Assembly: GCF_000744815.1 (NCBI RefSeq)
Contig: NZ_JQMQ01000005.1
Location: 752,055 to 816,054, forward strand
From: Phaeacidiphilus oryzae TH49
GTDB taxonomy: Bacteria > Actinomycetota > Actinomycetes > Streptomycetales > Streptomycetaceae
DNA: 64,000 bases
Direction of reading: 5' to 3'
The notes under the pieces were generated by a model that saw only the letters and a list, made by a program, of their open reading frames with translations, was not told where the DNA came from and made no database searches. The translations under genes were made by a program, and so were the position numbers. Positions 32,925 through 39,204 of this stretch are shown piece by piece; the first letter of the stretch is position 1; each line of letters opens with the position of its first letter.

Positions 32925-33061
32925 GATCGGCGAAGCGCAGTGCGGAGTTCCTTCGACTTGAGATCGAGTGGTCGCAGGTTCGAGTCCTGCCCGGCGCCTC
33001 GGCGTCGGTAGCTCAGTGGATAGAGCGCTAACGGCCTTCGCGCGCCTGGCACTCGCCGGTC
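32925..33061 (+). ncRNA. Putative Y RNA 2 with a circularly permuted tRNA-like module (YrlA-like)
   Basis: The ends pair perfectly: GATCGGCGA (32925-32933) with TCGCCGGTC (33053-33061), counting one wobble. The conserved cores GCGAAGCG and GGCACTCGC flank an internal loop as in animal and bacterial Ro-binding Y RNAs. Inside, in order: an anticodon-like hairpin (stem TTCGA/TCGAG, 7-nt loop CTTGAGA, 32952-32968), a perfect T arm (GCAGG-TTCGAGT-CCTGC, 32974-32990), an acceptor-like 8-bp stem CCGGCGCC/GGCGTCGG closed by TC (32991-33008), then TA and a D arm GCTC-AGTGGATA-GAGC (33011-33026). A normal tRNA would have the D arm first and open acceptor ends, so this is not a tRNA gene. tRNA-mimicking Y RNAs next to Ro60 genes are established in bacteria. 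Confidence 0.75.
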
Positions 33062-33128
33062 TCCCGTGTCCAGTCGCCGCCACTGCACCGGTCACCGGTC
33101 GTCTCGCGGTCCGGCGGGACTGCGGCGC

Positions 33129-33230
33129 CGCCGCGAAGCGCAGTGCGGGCCTACTTCTGGTCACCACAGGTTCGACTCCTGGAGCGGGGCTGATCCCCCG
33201 CGAAGGCTCGCACGACAGGTACTCGCGGCG
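33129..33230 (+). ncRNA. Putative Y RNA 3 with T-arm-like domain
   Basis: A 102-nt element. Outer helix CGCCGCGA (33129-33136) with TCGCGGCG (33223-33230), 8 bp; then an internal loop; then a fully paired 10-bp helix GTGCGGGCCT (33143-33152) with AGGCTCGCAC (33204-33213). Inside are a T-arm-like hairpin (CAGG-TTCGACT-CCTG, 33167-33181) and a GCGGGG/CCCCGC hairpin (33184-33201) equivalent to the closed acceptor stem of the neighbouring RNA. No D arm is visible, so it is a reduced version. The 5' core is identical to that of Y RNA 2 over 16 bases (GCGAAGCGCAGTGCGG). Confidence 0.68.
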
Positions 33231-33302
33231 TCCGCGGCGCAGTCCCACGCGGCGCAGTCCCACGCAAGCCCCCCACCCCGACCGCACGGAGGAGAGACCG
33301 CC

Positions 33303-34907
33303 ATGTCCAAGTTCGCCCGCTCCCCGACCACCGCCGCCCCGCGCGGCCCGGTGACCACCACCGGCACCGCGGCCACCTTCGAGGGCGGACCGGCCCACAG
33401 CCGGGACGCCAAGAGCGACCTGTTCCTCCTCGCCGCGGTGAACATGGTCGGTGAGAGCGGCTTCTACGAGTCCGCCGGCGACCGCGACGACCGGTTCCGC
33501 GCGCTCGTCCACACCGTCACCCGGCAGGACCCGGACTGGGTCGCCCGCTTCGTGCCCTACCTGCGCGGCGAGATGAACATGCGGTCGGCCGCCGTCGTGG
33601 TCGCGGCCGAGTCCGCCCTCGCCCGCCGCGGCGGCACCGACCGCGAGGCCACCGTCCCGGTGCGGAGGATGGTCGCCGACGCCCTGCTGCGGGCGGACGA
33701 GCCCGCCGAGTTCCTCGCCTACTGGCGGCAGCGCACCGGGAAGGTCACCCTCCCCGGCGGCGTGCAGCGCGGCCTGGCCGACGCCGTCCAGCGCCTCTAC
33801 ACCGAGAAGGCCGCACTGAAGTACGACGGCGGGGCCTCCGCGTGGCGGATGGCGGACGTCGTCGCGCTGGCCAAGCCGCACCCCCGGGAGCCGTGGCAGG
33901 CGGACCTGTTCGACTACCTCGCCGACCGCAGGTGGCGGCGCGACACCGTGCGGGTCACCGACCGCCTGCCCGTCCTCAGTGCCTACCGCGCGGCCCTGGC
34001 ACTGCCGGAGGCCGAGCGCAGGGCGTACTTCCTGGCCGACCCCGGCCGGCTCGCCGAGGCGGGGATGACCTGGGAGCAGCTGTCCGGCCTCGGACCGATG
34101 GACGCGGACGCGTGGACCGCCGTGATCCCCTCGATGGGGCTGATGGCGCTCACCCGCAACCTCCGCAACCTCGACGAGGCGGGCGTCGGCGACGAGGTCG
34201 CGGCGGGGGTGGGCGCGCGGCTCGCGGACCCGGAGGAGGTGCGGCGCTCGCGGCAGCTCCCGTACCGGTTCCTGTCCGCCTACCGTGCTGCGCCGTCGCT
34301 GCGCTGGGGCCACCCGCTGGAGCGGGCACTGGCCGCGTCGACGGCGAACATCCCGGCACTGCCGGGACGGACGCTGGTGCTCGTCGACACCTCCGGCTCG
34401 ATGGGGCAGCGGGTGTCCGCGCGGTCGGCGGTGCGGCACGTGGACGTCGGCGCGCTCTTCGGGGTGGCGCTGGCGGCCCGCGGCTGCGAGGTGGACCTGG
34501 TCGGATTCGCGACCGACAGCTTCACCCACCCGCTGGACAAGGCTGGTTCGGTGCTGCGGCAGACCGAGGCGTTCTGCGCCCGGATCGGCGAGGTCGGGCA
34601 CGGCACCCGGATCATCGAGGCCCTGCGGTCCGCCTACCGCGGGCAGGACCGGGTGGTGGTGATCTCCGACATGCAGACCTTCGCGCCGGCGGCCTCCGCC
34701 GGGCCGACGGCGTCGACGGTGTCGACGGCGCTCCCGCCGCAGGTGCCGCTGTTCGGCGTGAACACCGCCGGGTGCGCGGCGTCGGCGATCGACACCGCCA
34801 CGCCGAACCGCTACGAGATCGCCGGTTTCAGCGACAAGCTGTTCACCATGGTGGCCCTCCTCACCCGCGGCCGGGACGCCGGCTGGCCGTGGGAGCAGGC
34901 TGACTGA
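33303..34907 (+). CDS. Ro60-like TROVE domain protein (Rsr)
   Basis: A 534-residue Ro60 orthologue. Residues about 35-350 form the TROVE HEAT-repeat ring (AKSDLFLLAAVNMVGESGFYE, RDDRFRALVHTVTRQDPDWVA, LPYRFLSAYRAA) and residues about 355-530 a von Willebrand A domain with a complete MIDAS: LVLVDTSGSMGQ (Asp 362), the Thr-containing loop GFATDSF, and ISDMQTF. Ro60 rings bind the 3' ends of misfolded RNAs in the central cavity and Y RNAs on the outer surface; in Deinococcus and Salmonella the complex tethers the exonuclease PNPase or accompanies the RtcBA repair system. ATG 33303 follows GGAGGAG (33289-33295). Three candidate Y RNAs lie directly upstream on the same strand; no rtcB or nuclease gene is adjacent. 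Confidence 0.93.
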   Translation: MSKFARSPTTAAPRGPVTTTGTAATFEGGPAHSRDAKSDLFLLAAVNMVGESGFYESAGDRDDRFRALVHTVTRQDPDWVARFVPYLRGEMNMRSAAVVVAAESALARRGGTDREATVPVRRMVADALLRADEPAEFLAYWRQRTGKVTLPGGVQRGLADAVQRLYTEKAALKYDGGASAWRMADVVALAKPHPREPWQADLFDYLADRRWRRDTVRVTDRLPVLSAYRAALALPEAERRAYFLADPGRLAEAGMTWEQLSGLGPMDADAWTAVIPSMGLMALTRNLRNLDEAGVGDEVAAGVGARLADPEEVRRSRQLPYRFLSAYRAAPSLRWGHPLERALAASTANIPALPGRTLVLVDTSGSMGQRVSARSAVRHVDVGALFGVALAARGCEVDLVGFATDSFTHPLDKAGSVLRQTEAFCARIGEVGHGTRIIEALRSAYRGQDRVVVISDMQTFAPAASAGPTASTVSTALPPQVPLFGVNTAGCAASAIDTATPNRYEIAGFSDKLFTMVALLTRGRDAGWPWEQAD

Positions 34908-35075
34908 GCGGCAGCCCGGCGGCGGACGAGGCAGGGTTGCCCGCCGCCGGGACGGTGCCGCGGACGCCGGCCTGGTCTCGTCGACGGCCAGCGGGCGACA
35001 CACCGTGCGCAACGCGCCGGGGCGGCCGGAGGCACGGCCCTCCACCGAAGGCGACACGTTTCTTCACTCGGTGGG

Positions 35076-35165
35076 GGGTCACCCCGGGTTGGGTCACTCC
35101 GGGACGGGTCACTCCGGGGCGGGTCACTCCGGGGCGGGTCACTCCCGGGTGGATCACTCCGAGGT
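35076..35165. repeat. Six tandem 15-bp repeats at the 3' end of the chaplin gene
   Basis: Six copies of GGGTCACTCCGGGGC or close variants run from 35076 to 35165 and cover the last codons and stop of the chaplin gene plus about 78 bp beyond. The 246 bp between the TROVE stop (34907) and this gene otherwise hold no gene. They could act as a terminator region or be simple slippage repeats. Confidence 0.88.
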
Positions 35166-35654
35166 GCGTCGGCCACGGCGCAGCAACATGGCACCGCCCG
35201 CCAGCAGTACGGCGCCGAGTCCGCTCATCGCCGCCAGTTGCGCCGGGCCGGCGCCGGTCTCGGCGAGCTGCGGGCCGTCCGGGGCGGCCAGCGGCGGCGG
35301 CGCCTCGTGCCGCACGGTGGGGGTGGCGGCGCGGACCGGCTCGGGCGGCGGGGCCAGGTGGTGGACGGGCGCGCTCCGCGGGGTCGTCGGCACCGGCGCG
35401 GCGGGCGCGGACGAGACGTTGGCGCACTTGTTGCCGAAGGCGGGGTTGAGCGCCCCGACCCCGTTGGCGCTGTTGCCGCAGACGTCGACCGGCACCTCCA
35501 CCGGGGCCTGCACGCTGTTGCCGGACAGCAGCCCTGGACTGCCCGAACTCGAGCCTCCCGCGCTCGAGTCGGCGTACGCGGTCCCCGCCGCGGCGAGCGC
35601 CGCGCTGGAGGCCCCGGCGAGCAGGGCGACGGTGGACAGGCGACTGCGGGTCAT
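35154..35654 (-). CDS. Sortase-anchored chaplin with a single chaplin domain
   Basis: A 166-residue surface protein. Signal peptide MTRSRLSTVALLAGASSAAL...AYA; one chaplin domain (SPGLLSGNSVQAPVEVPVDV, CGNSANGVGALNPAFGNKCAN) with both Cys; a Pro/Ala-rich wall-spanning linker of about 55 residues; and a sortase signal LAETG followed by a hydrophobic helix and the tail RRGRRTSE. LAxTG is the motif used by the streptomycete class E sortase. Classical long chaplins (ChpA-C) carry two chaplin domains, so this is an intermediate form. ATG 35654 follows GAGGAGA. Confidence 0.92.
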   Translation of the reverse strand: MTRSRLSTVALLAGASSAALAAAGTAYADSSAGGSSSGSPGLLSGNSVQAPVEVPVDVCGNSANGVGALNPAFGNKCANVSSAPAAPVPTTPRSAPVHHLAPPPEPVRAATPTVRHEAPPPLAAPDGPQLAETGAGPAQLAAMSGLGAVLLAGGAMLLRRGRRTSE

Positions 35655-35852
35655 CTCGGTCTCCTCGACTTGGGGGTGTCCGACGCCCGGGATATCGACC
35701 GAAGGGGTTACGTGTCACGGTTTCTGCACATACCTCACCCGACTGGCCCAACGATCCGCCCGCCTGCCGCAGGCGGGTGCCGAGGACATGCGCGCCCCCT
35801 TCAGCGCGGTGAGGCTGGGCAGCGACCCAGGCAACGGATCCTAGGAGCTCAC

Positions 35853-36038
35853 GTGATCGCCTTCATCCTCCTGCTCATCCTCGTCGCGGTGGCGCTCGGC
35901 ATCGTCGGCGCCGTGGTCAAGGGCCTGCTGTGGCTTCTGATCATCGGCGTCGTGGTGTTCCTGATCGCCCTCGTGGTCGGCGGAATGCGGATGGGCCGGG
36001 CCGGCGGCCGCCGCGCGGAGCGCCGCGCGCGGCGCTGA
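35853..36038 (+). CDS. Small two-helix membrane protein
   Basis: A 61-residue protein starting at GTG 35853, six bases after AGGAG. It is almost entirely hydrophobic for the first 45 residues (IAFILLLILVAVALGIVGAV and LLWLLIIGVVVFLIALVVGG, probably two membrane segments) and ends in a strongly basic tail (RAGGRRAERRARR). It resembles the small hydrophobic proteins seen widely in streptomycetes, whose role is not known. It lies between the chaplin (divergent) and the WblA-like gene. Confidence 0.8.
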   Translation: MIAFILLLILVAVALGIVGAVVKGLLWLLIIGVVVFLIALVVGGMRMGRAGGRRAERRARR

Positions 36039-36241
36039 GCACGGCGCTGAGCGAGCAGACCGCGACTTTTAGCACCAATAGCCATCACCCGCGCGTAGAT
36101 TTACGGAAATCACCGTAACGCGTGACTTTGGGTTAGGAGTTGACCCATGGCGCACACGGGCCTCCGGCATATGCGGTTACGTTGACCGGGAAGTCAGTGC
36201 AACGGAACCACGGCACGGCCGCGACCCGAGGAGGCAGCACG

Positions 36242-36913
36242 GTGAATGCGGAGGCGACGCAATGGACTGATCAGGCGTCCTGCGCCTACCTGGATCCGGA
36301 GGAGCTGTTCGTGGAGGGCGCGGCCCAGAACCGCGCCAAGACGGTCTGCCTGGCCTGCCCCGTGCGGACCGAATGCCTCGCCTACGCGCTCGACCACCGC
36401 ATCGAGTTCGGCGTGTGGGGCGGGGCGACCGAACGGGAGCGCCGCGCGATCCTCCGCCGGCGGCCGGCCGTCAGCTCGTGGCGACAACTGCTGGAGGCCG
36501 CGCGGTCGGACTGGGCGCACTGCGGCGACGACGACGCGTCGGACGTGACAGCCGCCCCGACGTCCGTCCCCGCGCCGGCCGACCCGAGCGTGCCGGCCGC
36601 CCGCAGCGCACCGGGCACGCGAGCAACCGCCCGCACCGCGCAGACCGCCCAGCGCGACCAGCCCGCGCAGGCCGCCCAGCCAACCCAGCCCGCGCCGAAC
36701 GCCCCGATCGCTCCCGGGCACGCCGGCGCTCACAGTCCCGGCAGCGAGTCCTGGGGGATCTCGCCGGAGCGACGGGCCGCCTCCCACTCCCTGCACTCCG
36801 GGCCCAGCCGCAGCGCCCGCGCCTCGGGGGCGCGCAACGGCCGCCCGCAGCCCCTGCACCGAACCGTCCGCGGCGGCTCCTGCGGCACCTCGGTCCGAAA
36901 CAGCGGGGCCTGA
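36242..36913 (+). CDS. wblA: WhiB-family iron-sulfur regulator, WblA/WhiB4-like, with long C-terminal extension
   Basis: A 223-residue protein whose first 90 residues are a WhiB domain: QASCAYLDPEELFVEGAAQN, then TVCLACPVRTECLAYALDH (four Cys for a [4Fe-4S] cluster) and EFGVWGGATERERRAIL (the GVWGG turn), followed by a basic DNA-binding RRRPAVSSWRQLLEAAR. The DPEELFVEGAAQNRAK and EFGVWGG form is that of WblA/WhiB4, regulators of sporulation, antibiotic production and redox. GTG 36242 follows GAGGAGG. About 120 extra residues of Ala/Pro/Thr/Gln-rich sequence follow the domain, and the last 60 are antisense to the DUF6011 gene. An inverted repeat TTACGG-N6-CCGTAA at 36101-36118 lies in the AT-rich promoter. 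Confidence 0.85.
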   Translation: MNAEATQWTDQASCAYLDPEELFVEGAAQNRAKTVCLACPVRTECLAYALDHRIEFGVWGGATERERRAILRRRPAVSSWRQLLEAARSDWAHCGDDDASDVTAAPTSVPAPADPSVPAARSAPGTRATARTAQTAQRDQPAQAAQPTQPAPNAPIAPGHAGAHSPGSESWGISPERRAASHSLHSGPSRSARASGARNGRPQPLHRTVRGGSCGTSVRNSGA

Positions 36914-36939
36914 GCAGCGGCGGCGGCAAGCGGGTCCAC
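36730..36939 (-). CDS. DUF6011-type zinc-ribbon protein antisense to the wblA 3' end
   Basis: A 69-residue protein ending at 36730 with a recognisable zinc-ribbon block, VRCRGCGRPLRAPEARALRLGPEC, the pattern of DUF6011 proteins (CxxCG-P-L-S-A-LGP-C). GTG 36939 is the likely start but has no clear ribosome binding site, so translation may be leaderless. It overlaps the last 184 bp of the WblA-like gene on the opposite strand. Function unknown; similar proteins are small and stand-alone in streptomycetes and their phages. Confidence 0.6.
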   Translation of the reverse strand: MDPLAAAAAQAPLFRTEVPQEPPRTVRCRGCGRPLRAPEARALRLGPECREWEAARRSGEIPQDSLPGL

Positions 36940-37120
36940 ACCCGCGATGGTAGCCGTGCCGGCCCGATGAGCGCCGTCGCCCCCGTCCGACGGCCCGCTC
37001 GGGATCTCCCGAGAGAATCCCCCGAAAAAATCTGGCCGAGGATGTCGAGAAGCCGCGTCCGGCTCCGTCCCAGGGGTGAGCGCGGCCACAATGGCCGCAT
37101 CCGCACGGAGGAGCATCCCG

Positions 37121-37525
37121 ATGGCCAAGTACCTGCTGCTGAAGCACTACCGAGGCGACAAGCCGGCGAACTGCGCGCCGATGGACCAGTGGACGCCCGA
37201 GGAGATCTCGAACCACATCCGTTACATGCAGGACTTCGCCGCGGCGCTGGAGAAGACCGGTGAGTTCGTCGACGCCCAGGCGCTCGCCCCCGAGGGCACC
37301 TGGGTGCGGTACGACGGCGAGGGCCGTCCGCCGGTCACCGACGGGCCGTTCGCCGAGACCAAGGACCTGATCGCCGGCTGGATGGTGATCGACGTCGACA
37401 GCTACCAGCGCGCCCTGGAGCTGGCCGGCGAGCTGTCCGCCGCGCCCGGTCCCGGCGGGAAGCCGATCCACGAGTGGCTGGAGCTCCGCCCGTTCATGTC
37501 CGAGCCGCCCACCGTCACGGAGTGA
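37121..37525 (+). CDS. DGPF/YCII-like domain protein
   Basis: A 134-residue ferredoxin-like-fold protein with the DGPF hallmark VTDGPFAETKDLIAGWMVIDVD and the N-terminal AKYLLLKHYRG. Proteins of this family are encoded next to ECF42-type sigma factors, as here (the sigma factor gene starts 8 bp after this stop). Their biochemical role is unproven; they are thought to act in the same stress or secondary-metabolism pathway as the sigma factor. ATG 37121 follows GGAGGAG. Confidence 0.92.
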   Translation: MAKYLLLKHYRGDKPANCAPMDQWTPEEISNHIRYMQDFAAALEKTGEFVDAQALAPEGTWVRYDGEGRPPVTDGPFAETKDLIAGWMVIDVDSYQRALELAGELSAAPGPGGKPIHEWLELRPFMSEPPTVTE

Positions 37526-37533
37526 CCTCGTCG

Positions 37534-38679
37534 ATGGACGAGGCCCTGCTCCGGAGCCTCACGCCGAGCGTCCTCGGGATCCTCGTCCGCCGCGGAGCCG
37601 ACTTCGCGGCGGCCGAGGACGCCGTCCAGGACGCCCTGCTGGAGGCCGTCCGGGCGTGGCCCGAGGACCCCCCGAGGGATCCGAAGGGCTGGCTGGTCAC
37701 GGTGGCCTGGCGGCGGTTCCTCGACGCGACCCGGTCGGACGCCGCCCGCCGCCGGCGGGAGGACCTCGTCGAGGAGGAGCCGCCGCCCGGGCCCGCGCCG
37801 GACGCCGACGACACCCTCCAGCTCTACTTCCTGTGCGCCCACCCCGCGCTGTCGCCGTCCTCCGCGGTGGCCCTCACGCTGCGCGCGGTGGGCGGATTGA
37901 CCACCCGTCAGATCGCCCGGGCGTACCTGGTGCCGGAGGCGACCATGGCGCAGCGGATCAGCCGGGCCAAGCGCACCGTCTCCGAGGTGCGCCTGGACCG
38001 GCCGGGCCACGTGGCCACCGTGCTGCGCGTCCTCTACCTGGTCTTCAACGAGGGCTACTCCGGCGACGTCGACCTCGCCGCCGAGGCGATCCGGCTCACC
38101 CGGCAGCTCGCCGCCGTCATCGACCACCCCGAGGTGGCCGGACTGCTCGCCCTGATGCTCCTCCACCACGCCCGGCGGGCCGCGCGTACCGGAGCCGACG
38201 GCGAGCTGGTGCCGCTCGCCGAGCAGGACCGCGGCCGGTGGGACACCGCGGCCATCGCCGAGGGCGTCCGCATCCTCCAGGCGGCCCTCGCCCGCGACCG
38301 GCTCGGCGAGTTCCAGGCCCAGGCCGCCATCGCGGCGCTGCACGCGGACGCCCCCACCGCCGAGGAGACCGACTGGGTTCAGATCGTCGAGTGGTACGAC
38401 GAGCTGGCCGGCCTGACGGACAGTCCGATCGTGCGGCTCAACCGGGCGGTGGCGGTCGGCGAGGCCGACGGCCCGCGGGCCGGGCTGGCCGCCCTCGCCG
38501 AGCTGGACGAGTCGCTGCCGCGGTACGCGGCGGTGGCCGCCTACCTCCACGAGCGGGACGGCGATCCGGCGGCCGCCGCCCGGCTCTACGCCGAGGCCGC
38601 GGGCAAGGCGCAGAACCTCGCCGAACGCGACCACCTCACCCGGCAGGCCGCCCGGCTCAACGCTCGGGGCCGCGACTGA
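37534..38679 (+). CDS. ECF sigma factor, ECF42 type, with C-terminal helical (TPR-like/DUF6596) domain
   Basis: A 381-residue sigma factor. Region 2 is seen in FAAAEDAVQDALLEAVRAWP with WLVTVAWRRFLDATRSD, and region 4 in TLRAVGGLTTRQIARAYLVPEATMAQRISRAKR. The remaining 230 residues are the helical extension typical of this group (VFNEGYSGDVDLAAEAIRL, RLNRAVAVGEADGPRAGL), which replaces an anti-sigma factor as the regulator of activity. ATG 37534 is used, with GGAG 11 bases upstream; GTG 37522 would overlap the DGPF stop by four bases. The DGPF gene upstream is in the same operon. Confidence 0.92.
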   Translation: MDEALLRSLTPSVLGILVRRGADFAAAEDAVQDALLEAVRAWPEDPPRDPKGWLVTVAWRRFLDATRSDAARRRREDLVEEEPPPGPAPDADDTLQLYFLCAHPALSPSSAVALTLRAVGGLTTRQIARAYLVPEATMAQRISRAKRTVSEVRLDRPGHVATVLRVLYLVFNEGYSGDVDLAAEAIRLTRQLAAVIDHPEVAGLLALMLLHHARRAARTGADGELVPLAEQDRGRWDTAAIAEGVRILQAALARDRLGEFQAQAAIAALHADAPTAEETDWVQIVEWYDELAGLTDSPIVRLNRAVAVGEADGPRAGLAALAELDESLPRYAAVAAYLHERDGDPAAAARLYAEAAGKAQNLAERDHLTRQAARLNARGRD

Positions 38680-38847
38680 CGACCAGCGGGACCGAACGGG
38701 GACGAGATCCGGTACGACGAACTGCTGATGCGCGTACGACGCCCTCCTCGTCCTCGGCGTCCGCCTCCCCGCCCTCCTCCCCGCCCTCGGCGACCGATCG
38801 GGCCGCGGGGCCGTACCGGGCCGGGCGGACGGCTGCTTCAATGCGGT

Positions 38848-39186
38848 ATGAGCATCTTCGTGCGGGCGCGGTTCGAGGTCGGGGCCGAGCGGCGGCGGGA
38901 GTTCGAGGAGCTGGTACGCGCCCTGCGGAAGCAGGCCGCGGACGAGCCGGGGACGTCGACCTTCCGGTTCTTCAGCGCCGGGCCGGGCAGCTACCTGGTG
39001 CTGGAGGAGTACACCGATCCGCAGGCGGCCGCCGCCCACAACGAGCGGGCGGCCGCGCTGCTGGCCGGGGTGACCCGCTGCGCCGAGCTCCTCGGCATCG
39101 AGCTGTACGGCGACATCGGCCCCGAGCTGGGCGAATGGGCCCGCACCCAGCCGCGGGCGACGACCTACCCGGAGCTGCCGCTCTGA
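38848..39186 (+). CDS. Antibiotic biosynthesis monooxygenase (ABM) domain protein
   Basis: A 112-residue dimeric alpha+beta-barrel protein: SIFVRARFEVGAERRREFEELV, then GTSTFRFFSAGPGSYLVLEEYTDPQAAAAHN, the standard ABM layout. Members are cofactor-free quinol monooxygenases or heme-degrading enzymes; this one lacks distinctive residues for either. ATG 38848 has no strong ribosome binding site. It converges on the phosphonate operon with 18 bp between stops. Confidence 0.85.
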   Translation: MSIFVRARFEVGAERRREFEELVRALRKQAADEPGTSTFRFFSAGPGSYLVLEEYTDPQAAAAHNERAAALLAGVTRCAELLGIELYGDIGPELGEWARTQPRATTYPELPL

Positions 39187-39204
39187 TCCCCGGCCGCGTC
39201 CCCC

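Noticed and set aside
32971-33026. A conventional tRNA gene
   Set aside because: The T arm precedes the D arm and the acceptor stem is closed by a loop, so no mature tRNA with free 5' and 3' ends can form.
32846-33088. An 80-residue minus-strand frame containing AGQDSNLRPLD
   Set aside because: This peptide is the well-known spurious translation of the antisense of tRNA sequences; here it is the complement of the tRNA-like module of Y RNA 2.
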